64,000 nucleotides of DNA from Candidatus Cohnella colombiensis (lineage in GTDB: Bacteria; Bacillota; Bacilli; Paenibacillales; Paenibacillaceae), in NCBI GenBank assembly GCA_029203125.1, contig CP119317.1:620001-684000 (forward strand). The letters are read 5' to 3'. Position numbers and translations under genes: made by a program. Of this stretch, positions 50,601 to 60,182 are shown in pieces (the first letter of the stretch is position 1; every line of letters starts with the position of its first letter). The notes under the pieces were generated by a model. The model had not been told where the DNA came from. It saw only the letters and a list, made by a program, of their open reading frames with translations, and did not search any database.

Positions 50601-53536
50601 CGATCGCGAATAGTCCGCTTAAGGCTAAAGCGAACGTTACAGTTCAAGCTGGGCCTGGTATAGCTGTAACGAGTATCGCTGTCATCGGAGCAGGCAACGC
50701 AACGTCGATCAACGAAAGACGTGGCGAGTTGCAGATGTCAGCACAAATTACGCCTGCAAATGCAGACCAAAAAGTGGTGAACTGGTCGATCGTTGGTGCA
50801 GATGGTAAAGCAACGACCAAGGCGACGATTAGCTCCACGGGATTATTATCAGCAATTGAGAACGGCACAGTAAAAGTCATTGCAACAGCAACTGATGGCA
50901 CTGGGGTTACAGGTGAAGCAACGATCACGATTACGAATCAGTTCAACTATGTTTCCAATGTGACTGTAACTGCTATAGGTGGAGATACAACAATTACAAC
51001 TAAAAGTGGGAAGCTGCAATTAGCCGCAACTGTTTTGCCACTAGATGCAGATAATGCTTCAATCACTTGGTCTGTCGTTAATGTAGACGGTTCCGCAACT
51101 GACAAGGCCTCAATCAATGCTTATGGGTTGTTGACTGCTCGTCAGGACGGTACTGTAAAGGTCATCGCCTCATCAAATGATGGGTCTAACGTTCAGGGGC
51201 AATTGATGATCAACATTGTTGGTCAAACTGTCGTGTTGGATACTGCATGGTCATGGGTGAGAGAGAGTCAATCAGATTGGGCGACAGTTCCGAATAATGC
51301 TTACGGAATGAGATTGACGACAATCGAAGGAAGCTGGGGTGGTAATAAGCCGAGCAATATTCTTCTAAGAAACATTGATCCGGCGGAAATGACGAACTTC
51401 TCCATTACCACGAAGCTGAATTTTGATGCGACTAACGGCTATGAATATGCAGGATTGATCATTTATCAAGATGACGGCAATGCGATTACTTTCGGGCGTC
51501 AAGCGAACGGTACACCTGGTGTGAAGCAACTTAGGTACTCGCAAATTAAGAATGGGGCACAAACGGATAAAAACTACACGGATGATGTTGCTCCGGGAGA
51601 TGTCTATTTAAGGATCGATAAAGCTGGAGATACGTATACGGGTCACTATAGTAGTGACGGGGAAACATGGACTCAGGTGACGGATACGTTTACCTTAACA
51701 ATCTCGAATCTCAAGATGGGGATCTTTACTAGAAAACTGAACACTTCTATTGCACCTAGAACAGCTGAATTTACGAATTTCACATTTAACAACACGGTAG
51801 TCGATACGATCATTCCTTTCTGGAATCCAGTAACTTCAGTTTCGATTACAGGTGGAACAGAGATCACAGATCTTGATGGTACATTGCAGTTGTCTGCGTC
51901 GGCGTTGCCTGTCTCAGCCAATCAAGCGATCAGTTGGTCAGTAACGGGTATAGACGGTACGGTTACGAACAGAGCGACAATTTCTAACGATGGATTGTTG
52001 ACCGCTAATCGTAATGGTCAGGTGAAGGTTATTGCAACTGCTACTGACGGTTCCGGTGTGAGGGGTGAGACAATCATCACGATTACAGGCCAACCTGTAG
52101 AAGTCGCTTCGATCACAATTACTGGTGAATCCGAGATTACTGCCAAGGGTGGTACACTGCAGTTAATGGCAGATGTAACTCCAACTGATGCCGTAGACCT
52201 GTCAATCACATGGTCCGTTGTGAATGGAGATGGAACTCCAACAGATAAAGCGACGATTGACACGGATGGATTGCTAACTGCTGTTAAGGATGGGGTCGTG
52301 AAGGCTATCGCAGCAGCAAACGATGGCTCTGGTGTTGTAAGTGAGTTCACGATCACGATCAGTGGGCAATCGGATACTGGCTGTAAGGTGAATTGTGGTG
52401 GAGAAGATATGACTTCACCTCCGACAACAACACCAACACCACCAGCGACAATAGATGATCCTACTAAGGAGAACCAACTACCTGTAACAGCAGCAGATTT
52501 GAATCATATGCAAGATGGCAATGTGATTGTTAGTCTAGGTGATGGGAAATCAGAAGCGATTATACCAACAGACCTTGTGAAAAACATCATCCATCCAGTT
52601 GAATTTCAATCAAACGGTGCATCGATCGTAATTCCGTCGGAGGTGTTCCATGAATTAGTAGGAAAGCAGCAAGGAAATGATGGTGAAGCCCATATTGTTG
52701 TAAGGATCGAAACGGATATGAGCAGTGTGTACACCTATAATCTAGATGTAGTGCTTATAAGCAAAGACGGAACAGAGACGAAATTGAGCAATTTCCCTGA
52801 ACCGGTGCAGTTGAAATTACCTTACGACTCTAGCATGAATAAAGATCTGATCGGCATCTACATCTACGACGAAGCATCGAAAGTATGGAAATATGTCGGC
52901 GGTAAGGCAAATGATGTGAATCATACGATTACGGTCAACGTATCTCATTTTAGTAAGTATGCAGTTCAAGAATTTAATAAGACTTTCGCAGATGTACCAA
53001 GTACTCATTGGGCTAACACTGCGTTAAAGGTTCTAGCAGCAAAACACGTTATCACAGGCGTATCAGCAACAGAATTCAAGCCGAATGGCAGCACAACACG
53101 AGCAGAATTTGTAGCGATGCTGGTAAGAGCTCTAGGCTTGAAAACGACCAGCACAAGTACACAATTCTCTGATGTAAACGTTACGGCTTGGTATGCACAG
53201 GATGTTGTAGCAGCACTCGAGGCTGGATTGGTCACAGGTAAGTCGGCTAATAAGTTCGCACCGAATGCACAGATTACAAGAGAAGAAATGGCGATCCTGT
53301 TGGTTCGTGCTTACACCTTAGTCAAAGGCGCGAAAACCTCGGCTGGAGATAACCTGGCCAACTTAAAGGATCAGCTACAAGTATCTGGATGGGCGAAAGC
53401 AGACGTGAACTTGGCGATCGAGCTTGGACTGATGAAGGGACAGTCGGCAACCGTATTCGCACCACTTTCCAATGCGGTCAGAGTTGAGACTGCACAAGCG
53501 ATCTATAATCTAATGAAGCTTTTCGAAGCTGAATAA
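47648..53536 (+). CDS. Giant SLH-anchored beta-helix surface protein (paralogue 1)
   Basis: 1962 residues from ATG 47648, with AGGAGG 9 bases upstream. Signal peptide MLKRSLASILALTLFVSLFI, cleavage near TNA-YV. Order: fascin/trefoil-like domain (30-195); two FN3 (196-376); beta-helix domain (378-925) with RVGFYTHVAGLG, QNFWRSIENLAITP, DNGSVALKIADVDGVKIAGL and VEHFHEYQTLWNG; Big_4-like (925-1000); two Big_2 (1003-1193); concanavalin-like domain (1195-1386, start AWSWVRESQSDW); two Big_2 (1393-1574); Pro/Thr linker; a pre-SLH domain; three SLH (1777-1957) binding pyruvylated wall polymer. The beta-helix resembles surface proteins often labelled coagulation factor 5/8 or adenylyl cyclase, without proven activity; a polysaccharide-active role is likely. 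Confidence 0.85.
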   Translation: MLKRSLASILALTLFVSLFIISPNVTNAYVAKDNSYIIAMGNSKMIKASGTNGIIADSAATSATAGNPESFLIVEGKDGSGNPDGSVNIKSIANNNFLTAEDYKVGSDVIQANGLKPTKGTAGTTTTSWEKFYIEKLLDGNGDDTGLVAIKSNKSVGGKKYYLTVNTSNPNGPYIAISTIDKLQDLTINEKFMIHTSLGAPTAPATPHVDGSTNDTVKLSWAIVARADSYNVFRSKTSNGTYTKVNTSAVTATSFDDTGLPANAGYYYKITAMSIDGESAMSAAVSAATLPDQFGVSTVTTTTASLAWPTVPGANSYNVYRSTSSNGNFDKVNTTDITTYQFDDSGLSPNTRYYYKVTSVSGNVESPQSVAVAALTQPDFGKNVFVFDPAMPAMDIATIATNVFTKQETNQFGSERYALLFKPGTYSTPIRVGFYTHVAGLGMMPDDVQMTGGVTVDAAWFANRNATQNFWRSIENLAITPVGGDMKYAVSQAASMRRLHVKGNLSLHDQGGWASGGYLADSKIDGRVIPGSQQQWFSRNNTWNEWAGSLWNMTLVGNRNNPIENYPTNAYTIVEQTPVVREKPFLTVDANDKYSVFVPVDATGTIGTSWESGSAAGTSIPIDQFYIADVDNFDVDEINAALNQGKNLLLTPGVYHVSKPIVVNNPNTVVLGLGLATLHSDNGSVALKIADVDGVKIAGLLFEAGSISSPVLLEVGPKGSTANHSLNPTSLQDLYFRVGGDALALAEVSIEINSNNVIGDHFWVWRADHGEGAAWNSNLTKNGLIVNGNDVTIYGLFVEHFHEYQTLWNGERGKMYFYQCEIPYDVPDQESWMSNYGTVNGYAGYKVADSVNVHEAYGLGVYSFFRDVPVKLESAIEVPDKPGIKIHHANTVFLNGFGEVTHIVNSKGGTVRSGNMTERLADYIPRTVSSITEVNLITIKNKAPILPEVVWQVFDDTSTRVAPVTWDSIAPSKYAIAGSFTVEGSIANSPLKAKANVTVQAGPGIAVTSIAVIGAGNATSINERRGELQMSAQITPANADQKVVNWSIVGADGKATTKATISSTGLLSAIENGTVKVIATATDGTGVTGEATITITNQFNYVSNVTVTAIGGDTTITTKSGKLQLAATVLPLDADNASITWSVVNVDGSATDKASINAYGLLTARQDGTVKVIASSNDGSNVQGQLMINIVGQTVVLDTAWSWVRESQSDWATVPNNAYGMRLTTIEGSWGGNKPSNILLRNIDPAEMTNFSITTKLNFDATNGYEYAGLIIYQDDGNAITFGRQANGTPGVKQLRYSQIKNGAQTDKNYTDDVAPGDVYLRIDKAGDTYTGHYSSDGETWTQVTDTFTLTISNLKMGIFTRKLNTSIAPRTAEFTNFTFNNTVVDTIIPFWNPVTSVSITGGTEITDLDGTLQLSASALPVSANQAISWSVTGIDGTVTNRATISNDGLLTANRNGQVKVIATATDGSGVRGETIITITGQPVEVASITITGESEITAKGGTLQLMADVTPTDAVDLSITWSVVNGDGTPTDKATIDTDGLLTAVKDGVVKAIAAANDGSGVVSEFTITISGQSDTGCKVNCGGEDMTSPPTTTPTPPATIDDPTKENQLPVTAADLNHMQDGNVIVSLGDGKSEAIIPTDLVKNIIHPVEFQSNGASIVIPSEVFHELVGKQQGNDGEAHIVVRIETDMSSVYTYNLDVVLISKDGTETKLSNFPEPVQLKLPYDSSMNKDLIGIYIYDEASKVWKYVGGKANDVNHTITVNVSHFSKYAVQEFNKTFADVPSTHWANTALKVLAAKHVITGVSATEFKPNGSTTRAEFVAMLVRALGLKTTSTSTQFSDVNVTAWYAQDVVAALEAGLVTGKSANKFAPNAQITREEMAILLVRAYTLVKGAKTSAGDNLANLKDQLQVSGWAKADVNLAIELGLMKGQSATVFAPLSNAVRVETAQAIYNLMKLFEAE

Positions 53537-53556
53537 TAAGGGCTGAAGTGATCGTA

Positions 53557-53591
53557 AAAATGCTGAGCAACCTTGTGTTGCTCAGCATTTT
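53557..53591 (+). terminator. Terminator after beta-helix paralogue 1
   Basis: AAAATGCTGAGCAAC pairs perfectly with GTTGCTCAGCATTTT across a 5-base loop. So the two beta-helix genes are probably separate transcription units. Confidence 0.9.
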
Positions 53592-53753
53592 AAATGTACG
53601 CCCAAGTCAAATTGGAATTTTGGTCAAAATAATTCTAAAATAGTCATTTTCATTTCTTATCCAATTTTCTCTAATTGGATAGGATGTAGTTTAGATGATA
53701 TATCATTATACGTTGTGTAATTAACATGTACCAACAAGCGGAGTATAAATCTA

Positions 53754-53767
53754 TGTAAACGCTTTAT
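53754..53767 (+). promoter_or_regulatory. Possible cre (CcpA) site upstream of paralogue 2
   Basis: TGTAAACGCTTTAT matches cre consensus TGWAANCGNTNWCA at 12 of 14 positions, about 100 bases before the start. The remaining 53592-53868 is an AT-rich leader with an inverted repeat (TCCAATT/AATTGGA near 53660-53682) and a short leader ORF. Confidence 0.4.
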
Positions 53768-53785
53768 ATGGTTTGAAAGGCGGTG

Positions 53786-53851
53786 ATGAAGCACGCATCG
53801 AGTCAACGTTGTACATTCATGTTCTGTAGCAAGAGGGTCATCAATCGTTAA
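53786..53851 (+). CDS. Possible 21-codon leader peptide
   Basis: ATG 53786 follows AAAGGCGGTG, a good SD-like sequence though very close, and reads MKHASSQRCTFMFCSKRVIN-R to TAA at 53849, which ends 17 bases before the start of the giant gene, just ahead of that gene's own GGAGGT. A similar GAAAGGTGGTGA lies upstream of paralogue 1. It could be a leader affecting translation or just a spare SD; no known leader family recognised. Confidence 0.25.
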   Translation: MKHASSQRCTFMFCSKRVINR

Positions 53852-53868
53852 TATGGAGGTAAGAGTGA

Positions 53869-56800
53869 ATGCTAAAAAGATCACTATCAACTGTGCTCAC
53901 CTTTGCTATTTTATTTAGTCTATTTGTCGTTTCTCCAGCTACTGCTAACACTGCTAATGCAGCATCCGGGATCGACTATGATCCGGATCATATTGTTTCC
54001 TCAATCACGAAAAACACTATCAATTTAGTATGGCCGTCACCAGATGGCCCCTTTGACGTATATCGTTCACAGGATAGCGTGGCTGGTTTTACTAAGATTA
54101 ATAGTGTTGATGTAACAGATTCTCTTTATGGAGATTCGGGGTTACAGTCGAACACGAGGTATTATTATCGAATTACAAACATAGATCATGATGTTGATAC
54201 GCCTCTGTTTGTAGCATCGGCATTAACTGAGCCTGATTTCGGCTCAAATGTGTATGTATTTGATACAACAACACCACAGGCTGACATTCAGACTGCGGCT
54301 ACGAATGTATTTAACATTCAAGTGAAAAATCAATTTGGTCCTGAGAGATATGCTCTCTTATTCAAAAAGGGGACATATAACGCCGATGTTAGAGTCGGTT
54401 TCTACACGCATGTCGCAGGTCTTGGTCTAAGTCCTGATGATGTTACAATCAACGGTGGAGTCACAGTAGATGCTGAATGGTGGTCAGATCCGAAAACACC
54501 GTATAATGCAACTCAGAACTTCTGGCGTTCGGTGGAAAACCTCGCCATTACCCCGACAAGCGGTGATTTGAAGTATGCCGTGTCACAGGCAGCTTCGATG
54601 AGACGTTTACATGTAAAAGGTAATCTGACATTGCATGACCGTGGAGGCTGGGCAAGCGGTGGCTATTTGGCCGATACCAAGGTCGATGGAACTGTCGGCT
54701 CTGGATCACAACAGCAATGGTTTTCTAGAAATAACAATTGGACAACTTGGAACGGCTCCAACTGGAATATGGTTTTTGTTGGTAACAAAACAGCACCTCT
54801 AGATTCCGATTGGCCAACTAAGCCTTTTACAACGGTAGCACAAACCCCTGTACTTGCTGAGAAGCCATTCCTTACTTATGATGATACAGCTAAGCAGTAC
54901 AACGTATTTGTGCCAGGTCTTGCTCACAATTACTCAGGAACAAGCTGGGAAGGAAAAACGAATCAACAAATTGCTGACGCTGGAAGATCGGTTTCACTTG
55001 AAGACTTCTACGTTGCTAAGCCTGAGAGCTTCGACGTTGATGCTGTGAATGCCGCACTGAGTGCAGGGAAGAACTTGTTCCTGACTCCTGGTGTATATCA
55101 ATTAAGCAAACCAATACTAGTGAACAACCCTGACACGATCGTGTTTGGTTTGGGACTTGCAACGTTGCATTCAAACAATGGCTCCGTAGCCATTAAAGTT
55201 GCAGACGTAGATGGTGTGAAGATCGCAGGAGTACTCTTCGAAGCTGGCTCCGTTAACTCGCCAGTATTGCTGGAGGTTGGTCCGAAAGGCAGCTCAGCAA
55301 ATCATGCGTCCAATCCAGTTGTTTTATACGACCTGTATTTTAGAGTCGGTGGAGATGCCCTTGCGTTAGCGGACGTCAGTATCGAAATTAATAGTAACAA
55401 TGTCATTGGTGATCACTTCTGGGTATGGCGTGCTGACCATGGAGTAGGTGCTGGATGGGATTCGAACATTACGAAGAATGGTCTGATTGTTAACGGGAAT
55501 GATGTTACCATCTATGGACTTTTCGTAGAACATTTCCATGAGTACCAAACGCTATGGAATGGTGAAAATGGTCGAATGTATTTTTACCAAAGTGAAATTC
55601 CATATGATGTTCCTAACCAACCAGGTTGGATGAGTAGCGGTGGTACGGTGAATGGTTATGCGGCTTATAAAGTTGCTGATCATGTCAAGAACCACGAAGC
55701 TTATGGATTGGGAGTCTACTCCTTCTTCAGAGATGCAGCAGTTAAGCTTGAAAGTGCGATCGAAATTCCAGATACGCCAGGTGTGAAGATCCACCATGCG
55801 ACAAGCGTCTTCTTAGGCGGCGTAGTAGGCAGTGAAATTACACATATCGTCAACAATATTGGTACAGCTGTAACCACTGGTGGAAAGAATGAGAGATTTG
55901 GAGACTATACACCTAGAACAGTCGATACAATTGCACCAGTGGCAATCAGTACGATTGCAGGTAAAGTACCAGTTCTCCCAGGCTATGTGAATGAAATATT
56001 TACGAATGCAACATCTAAACAAGTTCCTGTTATTTGGGATAGTATCGATGCTTCTCAATATGCTTCTGCAGGAAGCTTCACAGTAAATGGGACAGTCGGT
56101 AGTAGCACAATAAAGGCAGTAGCAACTGTTACTGTTTCAGCAGCGCCGAATGTTCCTGTAACGGGTATTACTGTAGCAGGCGAAGGCAATGCAACAACCA
56201 TTACGACCAAAGATGGCACATTACAAATGGTAGCGACTGTAGCACCTGAGACAGCAGACAATACAAGTGTTACCTGGTCTGTTGTTGATATGAATGGCGC
56301 ATTTACGGATAAAGCGACAATTAGCGCGACTGGCGTATTAGCTGCTCTTAAGGATGGTCAAGTGACAGTCATCGCGACAGCTAATGATGGTACGGGAGTT
56401 CAAGGTCTGGCGACGATTACGATTAGTAATCAAGGCGTTAAAGTCGCAGCGATCACAGTATCAGGCGCGAACGGTGCGAAGACGATTGAAATTAAGGGTG
56501 CAACGCTGCAGATGGCGACTACAATTCAGCCAGCGAATGCAGTAGATAAGACAGTAACTTGGTCCGTTGTTAACGGAACAGGCCAAGCATCGATTAACGC
56601 CACCACTGGTGTTTTGACTGCTCAGAAGAACGGAACAGTTAATGTCATTGCAACAGCGAATGATGGATCAGGTGTGAAGGGTGAATTCACAGTTACCATC
56701 AATGGCCAAAATATGGTGCTTGGGAATGGCTGGTCATGGGTAGTAGAAGACCCGACGAGCTGGTCGATTGTTCCTCAAAATCCAAATCAAATTGTCATTC

Positions 56801-59800
56801 GAACGCAATCAGGCTCATGGACGGATGGTACCATTAAAGGTCTCCTTCTAAGAGACGCAGGTACGTCCGACTTTACGATAACAACTAAATTGAACTATGG
56901 TGGATCAGCGAGTTATGAGTGGGCTGGGCTAGTCGCCTATCAGGATACGAAAAATGCCGTTATATTCGGTAAACAAAGCGGAACTAACCAATTTAGATTT
57001 GGTAAGATAACTAACGGAACTGAAGTTAATAATGATTTCAGTCTCGTAGTAACACAAGATATCTATTTGAAAATTCAAAAGACTAATACCACATATGAAG
57101 CATCATATAGTGATGACGGGGTAACGTGGACTAAGTTTGGAACACAAGTTACTAGTACTATTAATGCTGCAAAAGTCGGTGTAGGTGGAAGACATAAAGG
57201 ACCTGCAACTGGTAAAAATGCAACATTCACTGATTTCACATTAACTAGCACAGTAATACCGTTCTGGCTTCAAGTTTCTTCGATTACCGTTAGTGGTGCA
57301 GCAGGGGCGACGAAGATCTCAACCAAAGAAGGAACGCTGCAAATGAATGCATCGATCCTACCAGCGGGTGCCAATATTCAATCGGTTACTTGGTCTGTAG
57401 TGAATACAGACGGTACACCGACGGACAAAGCGACGATTAGTGATACAGGATTGCTAACCGCGATCAAAGATGGACAAGTGAAAGTCGTGGCTACGGCTAA
57501 TGACGGTTCAGGTGTAATGGGCAACGCGACGATCACAATTAGTGGACAAATTCTTGAAAGTGGTTGGGAATGGGTAAGAGAGGTCTCCGGCAGTTGGGCG
57601 ATCGTGCCACAAAATCTGAATGCAATCAAGATTACGACATCAGATGGTACATGGTCGAACACTGCTAATTATCCGAAGGGGATCTTATTGAGAGATCCTG
57701 GTGCAACCGACTTCACCATTACAACGAAGCTTAACTATAGTGCATCGAACAACTACGAGTGGGCAGGGTTAATTGTGTACTTGGATGATAAGAACGCAAT
57801 TACATTAGGTCGACAAGCTTCTGGTTCTCCTGCGAATAAGGAACTTAGATTCTCCCAAGTAAAAAATGGTACACAAACAGATAAAACCTATGCAGATTCA
57901 TTGTCTGCTAACGCTAGTATTTATCTGAAGATCGAGAAGGCTGGTTCTGTCTACAGTGGTTACTTTAGTGCAGATGGGTCAGACAATTCATGGACGAAGG
58001 TAACGGATACGTTTGACTTCGCAATGAGCAATCCGAAGGTAGGCTTCTTTACAAGAAAGCTAAACGCACCTTCAGCTAGAGTTGCTGAATTTTCAGATTT
58101 CAAAGTGAATGATGTTATCATCCCTTTCCGTGTTGGGGTATCAACAATCACCGTTACGGGTGGATCGGCAATCACAACGCCAAGAGGTACATTGCAAATG
58201 TCTGCAGCAGCATTGCCTGCGAATGCAAATGATAAGTCGATAACTTGGTCTGTTGTGAATGGAACGGGTTCCGCGACAATTAGTCCATTGGGATTACTTA
58301 CAGCAGTTGCAAACGGAGAAGTAACCGTTATCGCGACGGCTAATGATGGATCTGGTGTAACAGGCAGCACGCCAATCACGATCTCAGGTCAACCAACTGC
58401 AGTTGCATCGATCGCTGTTAAGGGTCAAGGGGATGCAGCAACAATTACAACGCATGGTGGCACATTACAAATGTCAGCAGACGTATCGCCATCAGATGCA
58501 GATGATAAAACGATTACGTGGTCTGTTGTGAATGGAACGGGTTCTGCAACGATTAGTCCATCGGGAATGCTAACAGCAGTAGCGAACGGCACAGTAACCG
58601 TTATCGCGACGGCTAATGATGGATCTAGTGTAACGGGTAGTACAACGATTACGATTAGTGGTCAGATTGTACTTGTGAACAGTGTTAGCGTAACTGGTGC
58701 AGGCGGTGCTACGATCATTGCGACGAAAGACGGTACATTGCAAATATCGGCTACAGTATTACCTGCGAATGCGACCAACAAATTGGTATCGTGGACCGTT
58801 GTTAACACAGATAACTCAGTTACAGATTTAGCAACAATCAATTCAGTTGGTCTGTTATCAGCTGTTAAGGATGGAACTGTGAAAGTTGTCGCAACAGCTA
58901 ATGATGGTTCTAATGTTACAGGTACTTTGACGATCACCATTAGTGGTCAAACCGTGGGTAGTGGTAGTGATGATGAAGATGATAATAATCCACCTATCTA
59001 TGAACCGGGCTTCCCATTTGAGCCTACGAATGACAAGCAACAGCGAGTAACAGCACCAGAACTGAACAAGCTTCAGGGAGGCAGAGCTGTCGTTAACTTG
59101 AATGCTGGAAAGACTGAAGCCGTTGTATCTGTTGATGCAGCGAAGACGATCAACAATCCAGTAGAAGTCAAGTCCAATGGTGTATCTGTTACGATTCCGG
59201 CAGCTGTGTTCCAGGAGCTGGCTGGTCAAGCTCAAGGTGCTGCTAATGACTCAAGAATTGTCGTACGGATCGAAATGGATCAGAGCAGTGCTCACACCTA
59301 TAATTTGGACATCGTGCTTATTAATAAGGACGGAACAGAAACGAAATTAAGCAATTTCTCAGAGCCTGTGCAGCTGGTATTACCTTTTGACACCAGCATG
59401 AACAGAGATCTGCTTGGTATCTATGTCTATGATGAGGCTTCGAAGCAGTGGCAATATGTTGGTGGTAAAGTTGATGATACTAAAAATACGATCGCAGCTA
59501 ACACACTTCATTTTAGTAAATATGCAGTGCAAGAATATAACAAGACGTTCACGGATGTATCTACATCTCACTGGGCAAATACTGCATTGAAGGTTCTTGC
59601 AGCCAAGCATATTATTACAGGTGTGACGGAAACAGAATTCAAACCGAACGGCAACACTACACGTGCAGAATTCGTTGCGATGCTCGTAAGGGCGCTTGGG
59701 TTAAAAGCAACGCATGCAACTAATCAATTCTCCGATGTGAAAGCTACGGCTTGGTATGCTCAGGATATTGCAGCAGCCTATGAAGTGGGATTGATTAGCG

Positions 59801-60093
59801 GTGTATCGGATACGAAATTCGCACCGTCTGCTCAGATTACTAGAGAACAGATGGCGATCCTGATGGTTCGTGCATATGAGTACGTCAATGGCACGAAGAC
59901 CTCATCGGGTAATTACTTAGCCGAATTGAATGATGAGCAGCAAGTATCTGGATGGGCGAAGGCAGGCGTAAACTTAGCGATTGACCTCGGATTAATGAAG
60001 GGACAATCGGCTACTCAGTTTGCTCCACAATCCTATGCAGTAAGAGCAGAGACTGCGCAAGCAATCTACAATCTACTGAAGCTAATGAACTAA
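53869..60093 (+). CDS. Giant SLH-anchored beta-helix surface protein (paralogue 2)
   Basis: 2074 residues, ATG with GGAGGT 8 bases upstream. Signal peptide MLKRSLSTVLTFAILFSLFV, cleavage near NAA-SG. Order: one FN3-like domain (34-120); beta-helix (122-680) closely similar to paralogue 1 (shared RVGFYTHVAGLG, QAASMRRLHVKGNL, SNNVIGDHFWVWRADHG); Big_4-like (681-757); two Big_2; concanavalin-like 1 (947-1130); Big_2; concanavalin-like 2 (1229-1415); three Big_2 (1421-1694); acidic linker GSDDEDDNNPP; pre-SLH domain (1724-1885); three SLH (1891-2070). Compared with paralogue 1 it lacks the trefoil-like domain and has a second concanavalin-like unit. Function inferred only as surface glycan binding or cleavage. 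Confidence 0.85.
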   Translation: MLKRSLSTVLTFAILFSLFVVSPATANTANAASGIDYDPDHIVSSITKNTINLVWPSPDGPFDVYRSQDSVAGFTKINSVDVTDSLYGDSGLQSNTRYYYRITNIDHDVDTPLFVASALTEPDFGSNVYVFDTTTPQADIQTAATNVFNIQVKNQFGPERYALLFKKGTYNADVRVGFYTHVAGLGLSPDDVTINGGVTVDAEWWSDPKTPYNATQNFWRSVENLAITPTSGDLKYAVSQAASMRRLHVKGNLTLHDRGGWASGGYLADTKVDGTVGSGSQQQWFSRNNNWTTWNGSNWNMVFVGNKTAPLDSDWPTKPFTTVAQTPVLAEKPFLTYDDTAKQYNVFVPGLAHNYSGTSWEGKTNQQIADAGRSVSLEDFYVAKPESFDVDAVNAALSAGKNLFLTPGVYQLSKPILVNNPDTIVFGLGLATLHSNNGSVAIKVADVDGVKIAGVLFEAGSVNSPVLLEVGPKGSSANHASNPVVLYDLYFRVGGDALALADVSIEINSNNVIGDHFWVWRADHGVGAGWDSNITKNGLIVNGNDVTIYGLFVEHFHEYQTLWNGENGRMYFYQSEIPYDVPNQPGWMSSGGTVNGYAAYKVADHVKNHEAYGLGVYSFFRDAAVKLESAIEIPDTPGVKIHHATSVFLGGVVGSEITHIVNNIGTAVTTGGKNERFGDYTPRTVDTIAPVAISTIAGKVPVLPGYVNEIFTNATSKQVPVIWDSIDASQYASAGSFTVNGTVGSSTIKAVATVTVSAAPNVPVTGITVAGEGNATTITTKDGTLQMVATVAPETADNTSVTWSVVDMNGAFTDKATISATGVLAALKDGQVTVIATANDGTGVQGLATITISNQGVKVAAITVSGANGAKTIEIKGATLQMATTIQPANAVDKTVTWSVVNGTGQASINATTGVLTAQKNGTVNVIATANDGSGVKGEFTVTINGQNMVLGNGWSWVVEDPTSWSIVPQNPNQIVIRTQSGSWTDGTIKGLLLRDAGTSDFTITTKLNYGGSASYEWAGLVAYQDTKNAVIFGKQSGTNQFRFGKITNGTEVNNDFSLVVTQDIYLKIQKTNTTYEASYSDDGVTWTKFGTQVTSTINAAKVGVGGRHKGPATGKNATFTDFTLTSTVIPFWLQVSSITVSGAAGATKISTKEGTLQMNASILPAGANIQSVTWSVVNTDGTPTDKATISDTGLLTAIKDGQVKVVATANDGSGVMGNATITISGQILESGWEWVREVSGSWAIVPQNLNAIKITTSDGTWSNTANYPKGILLRDPGATDFTITTKLNYSASNNYEWAGLIVYLDDKNAITLGRQASGSPANKELRFSQVKNGTQTDKTYADSLSANASIYLKIEKAGSVYSGYFSADGSDNSWTKVTDTFDFAMSNPKVGFFTRKLNAPSARVAEFSDFKVNDVIIPFRVGVSTITVTGGSAITTPRGTLQMSAAALPANANDKSITWSVVNGTGSATISPLGLLTAVANGEVTVIATANDGSGVTGSTPITISGQPTAVASIAVKGQGDAATITTHGGTLQMSADVSPSDADDKTITWSVVNGTGSATISPSGMLTAVANGTVTVIATANDGSSVTGSTTITISGQIVLVNSVSVTGAGGATIIATKDGTLQISATVLPANATNKLVSWTVVNTDNSVTDLATINSVGLLSAVKDGTVKVVATANDGSNVTGTLTITISGQTVGSGSDDEDDNNPPIYEPGFPFEPTNDKQQRVTAPELNKLQGGRAVVNLNAGKTEAVVSVDAAKTINNPVEVKSNGVSVTIPAAVFQELAGQAQGAANDSRIVVRIEMDQSSAHTYNLDIVLINKDGTETKLSNFSEPVQLVLPFDTSMNRDLLGIYVYDEASKQWQYVGGKVDDTKNTIAANTLHFSKYAVQEYNKTFTDVSTSHWANTALKVLAAKHIITGVTETEFKPNGNTTRAEFVAMLVRALGLKATHATNQFSDVKATAWYAQDIAAAYEVGLISGVSDTKFAPSAQITREQMAILMVRAYEYVNGTKTSSGNYLAELNDEQQVSGWAKAGVNLAIDLGLMKGQSATQFAPQSYAVRAETAQAIYNLLKLMN
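58130..58665 (+). repeat. Recent 273-bp tandem duplication of a Big_2 module
   Basis: Two adjacent Big_2 units in paralogue 2 are near-identical in DNA: the stretch beginning TGGTCTGTTGTGAATGGAAC at 58246 recurs at 58519, 273 bp (91 codons) later, and similarity runs on through the NDGSGVTGSTPITISGQ / NDGSSVTGSTTITISGQ ends. In frame. Confidence 0.75.
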
Positions 60094-60124
60094 TCTACGG
60101 TTAGTCTTTAAACAGTATTTAAGA

Positions 60125-60160
60125 GGGGCTGTCCCATAATTAATTTTATGGGGTAGCCCC
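60125..60160 (+). terminator. Hairpin after beta-helix paralogue 2
   Basis: GGGGCT-gt-CCCATAA pairs with TTATGGG-gt-AGCCCC. The stem is strong, but the following T run is weak (ACTTATT), so some read-through into the GH2 gene 22 bases later is likely. Confidence 0.6.
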
Positions 60161-60182
60161 ACTTATTAAGGAGTCTATCGAT

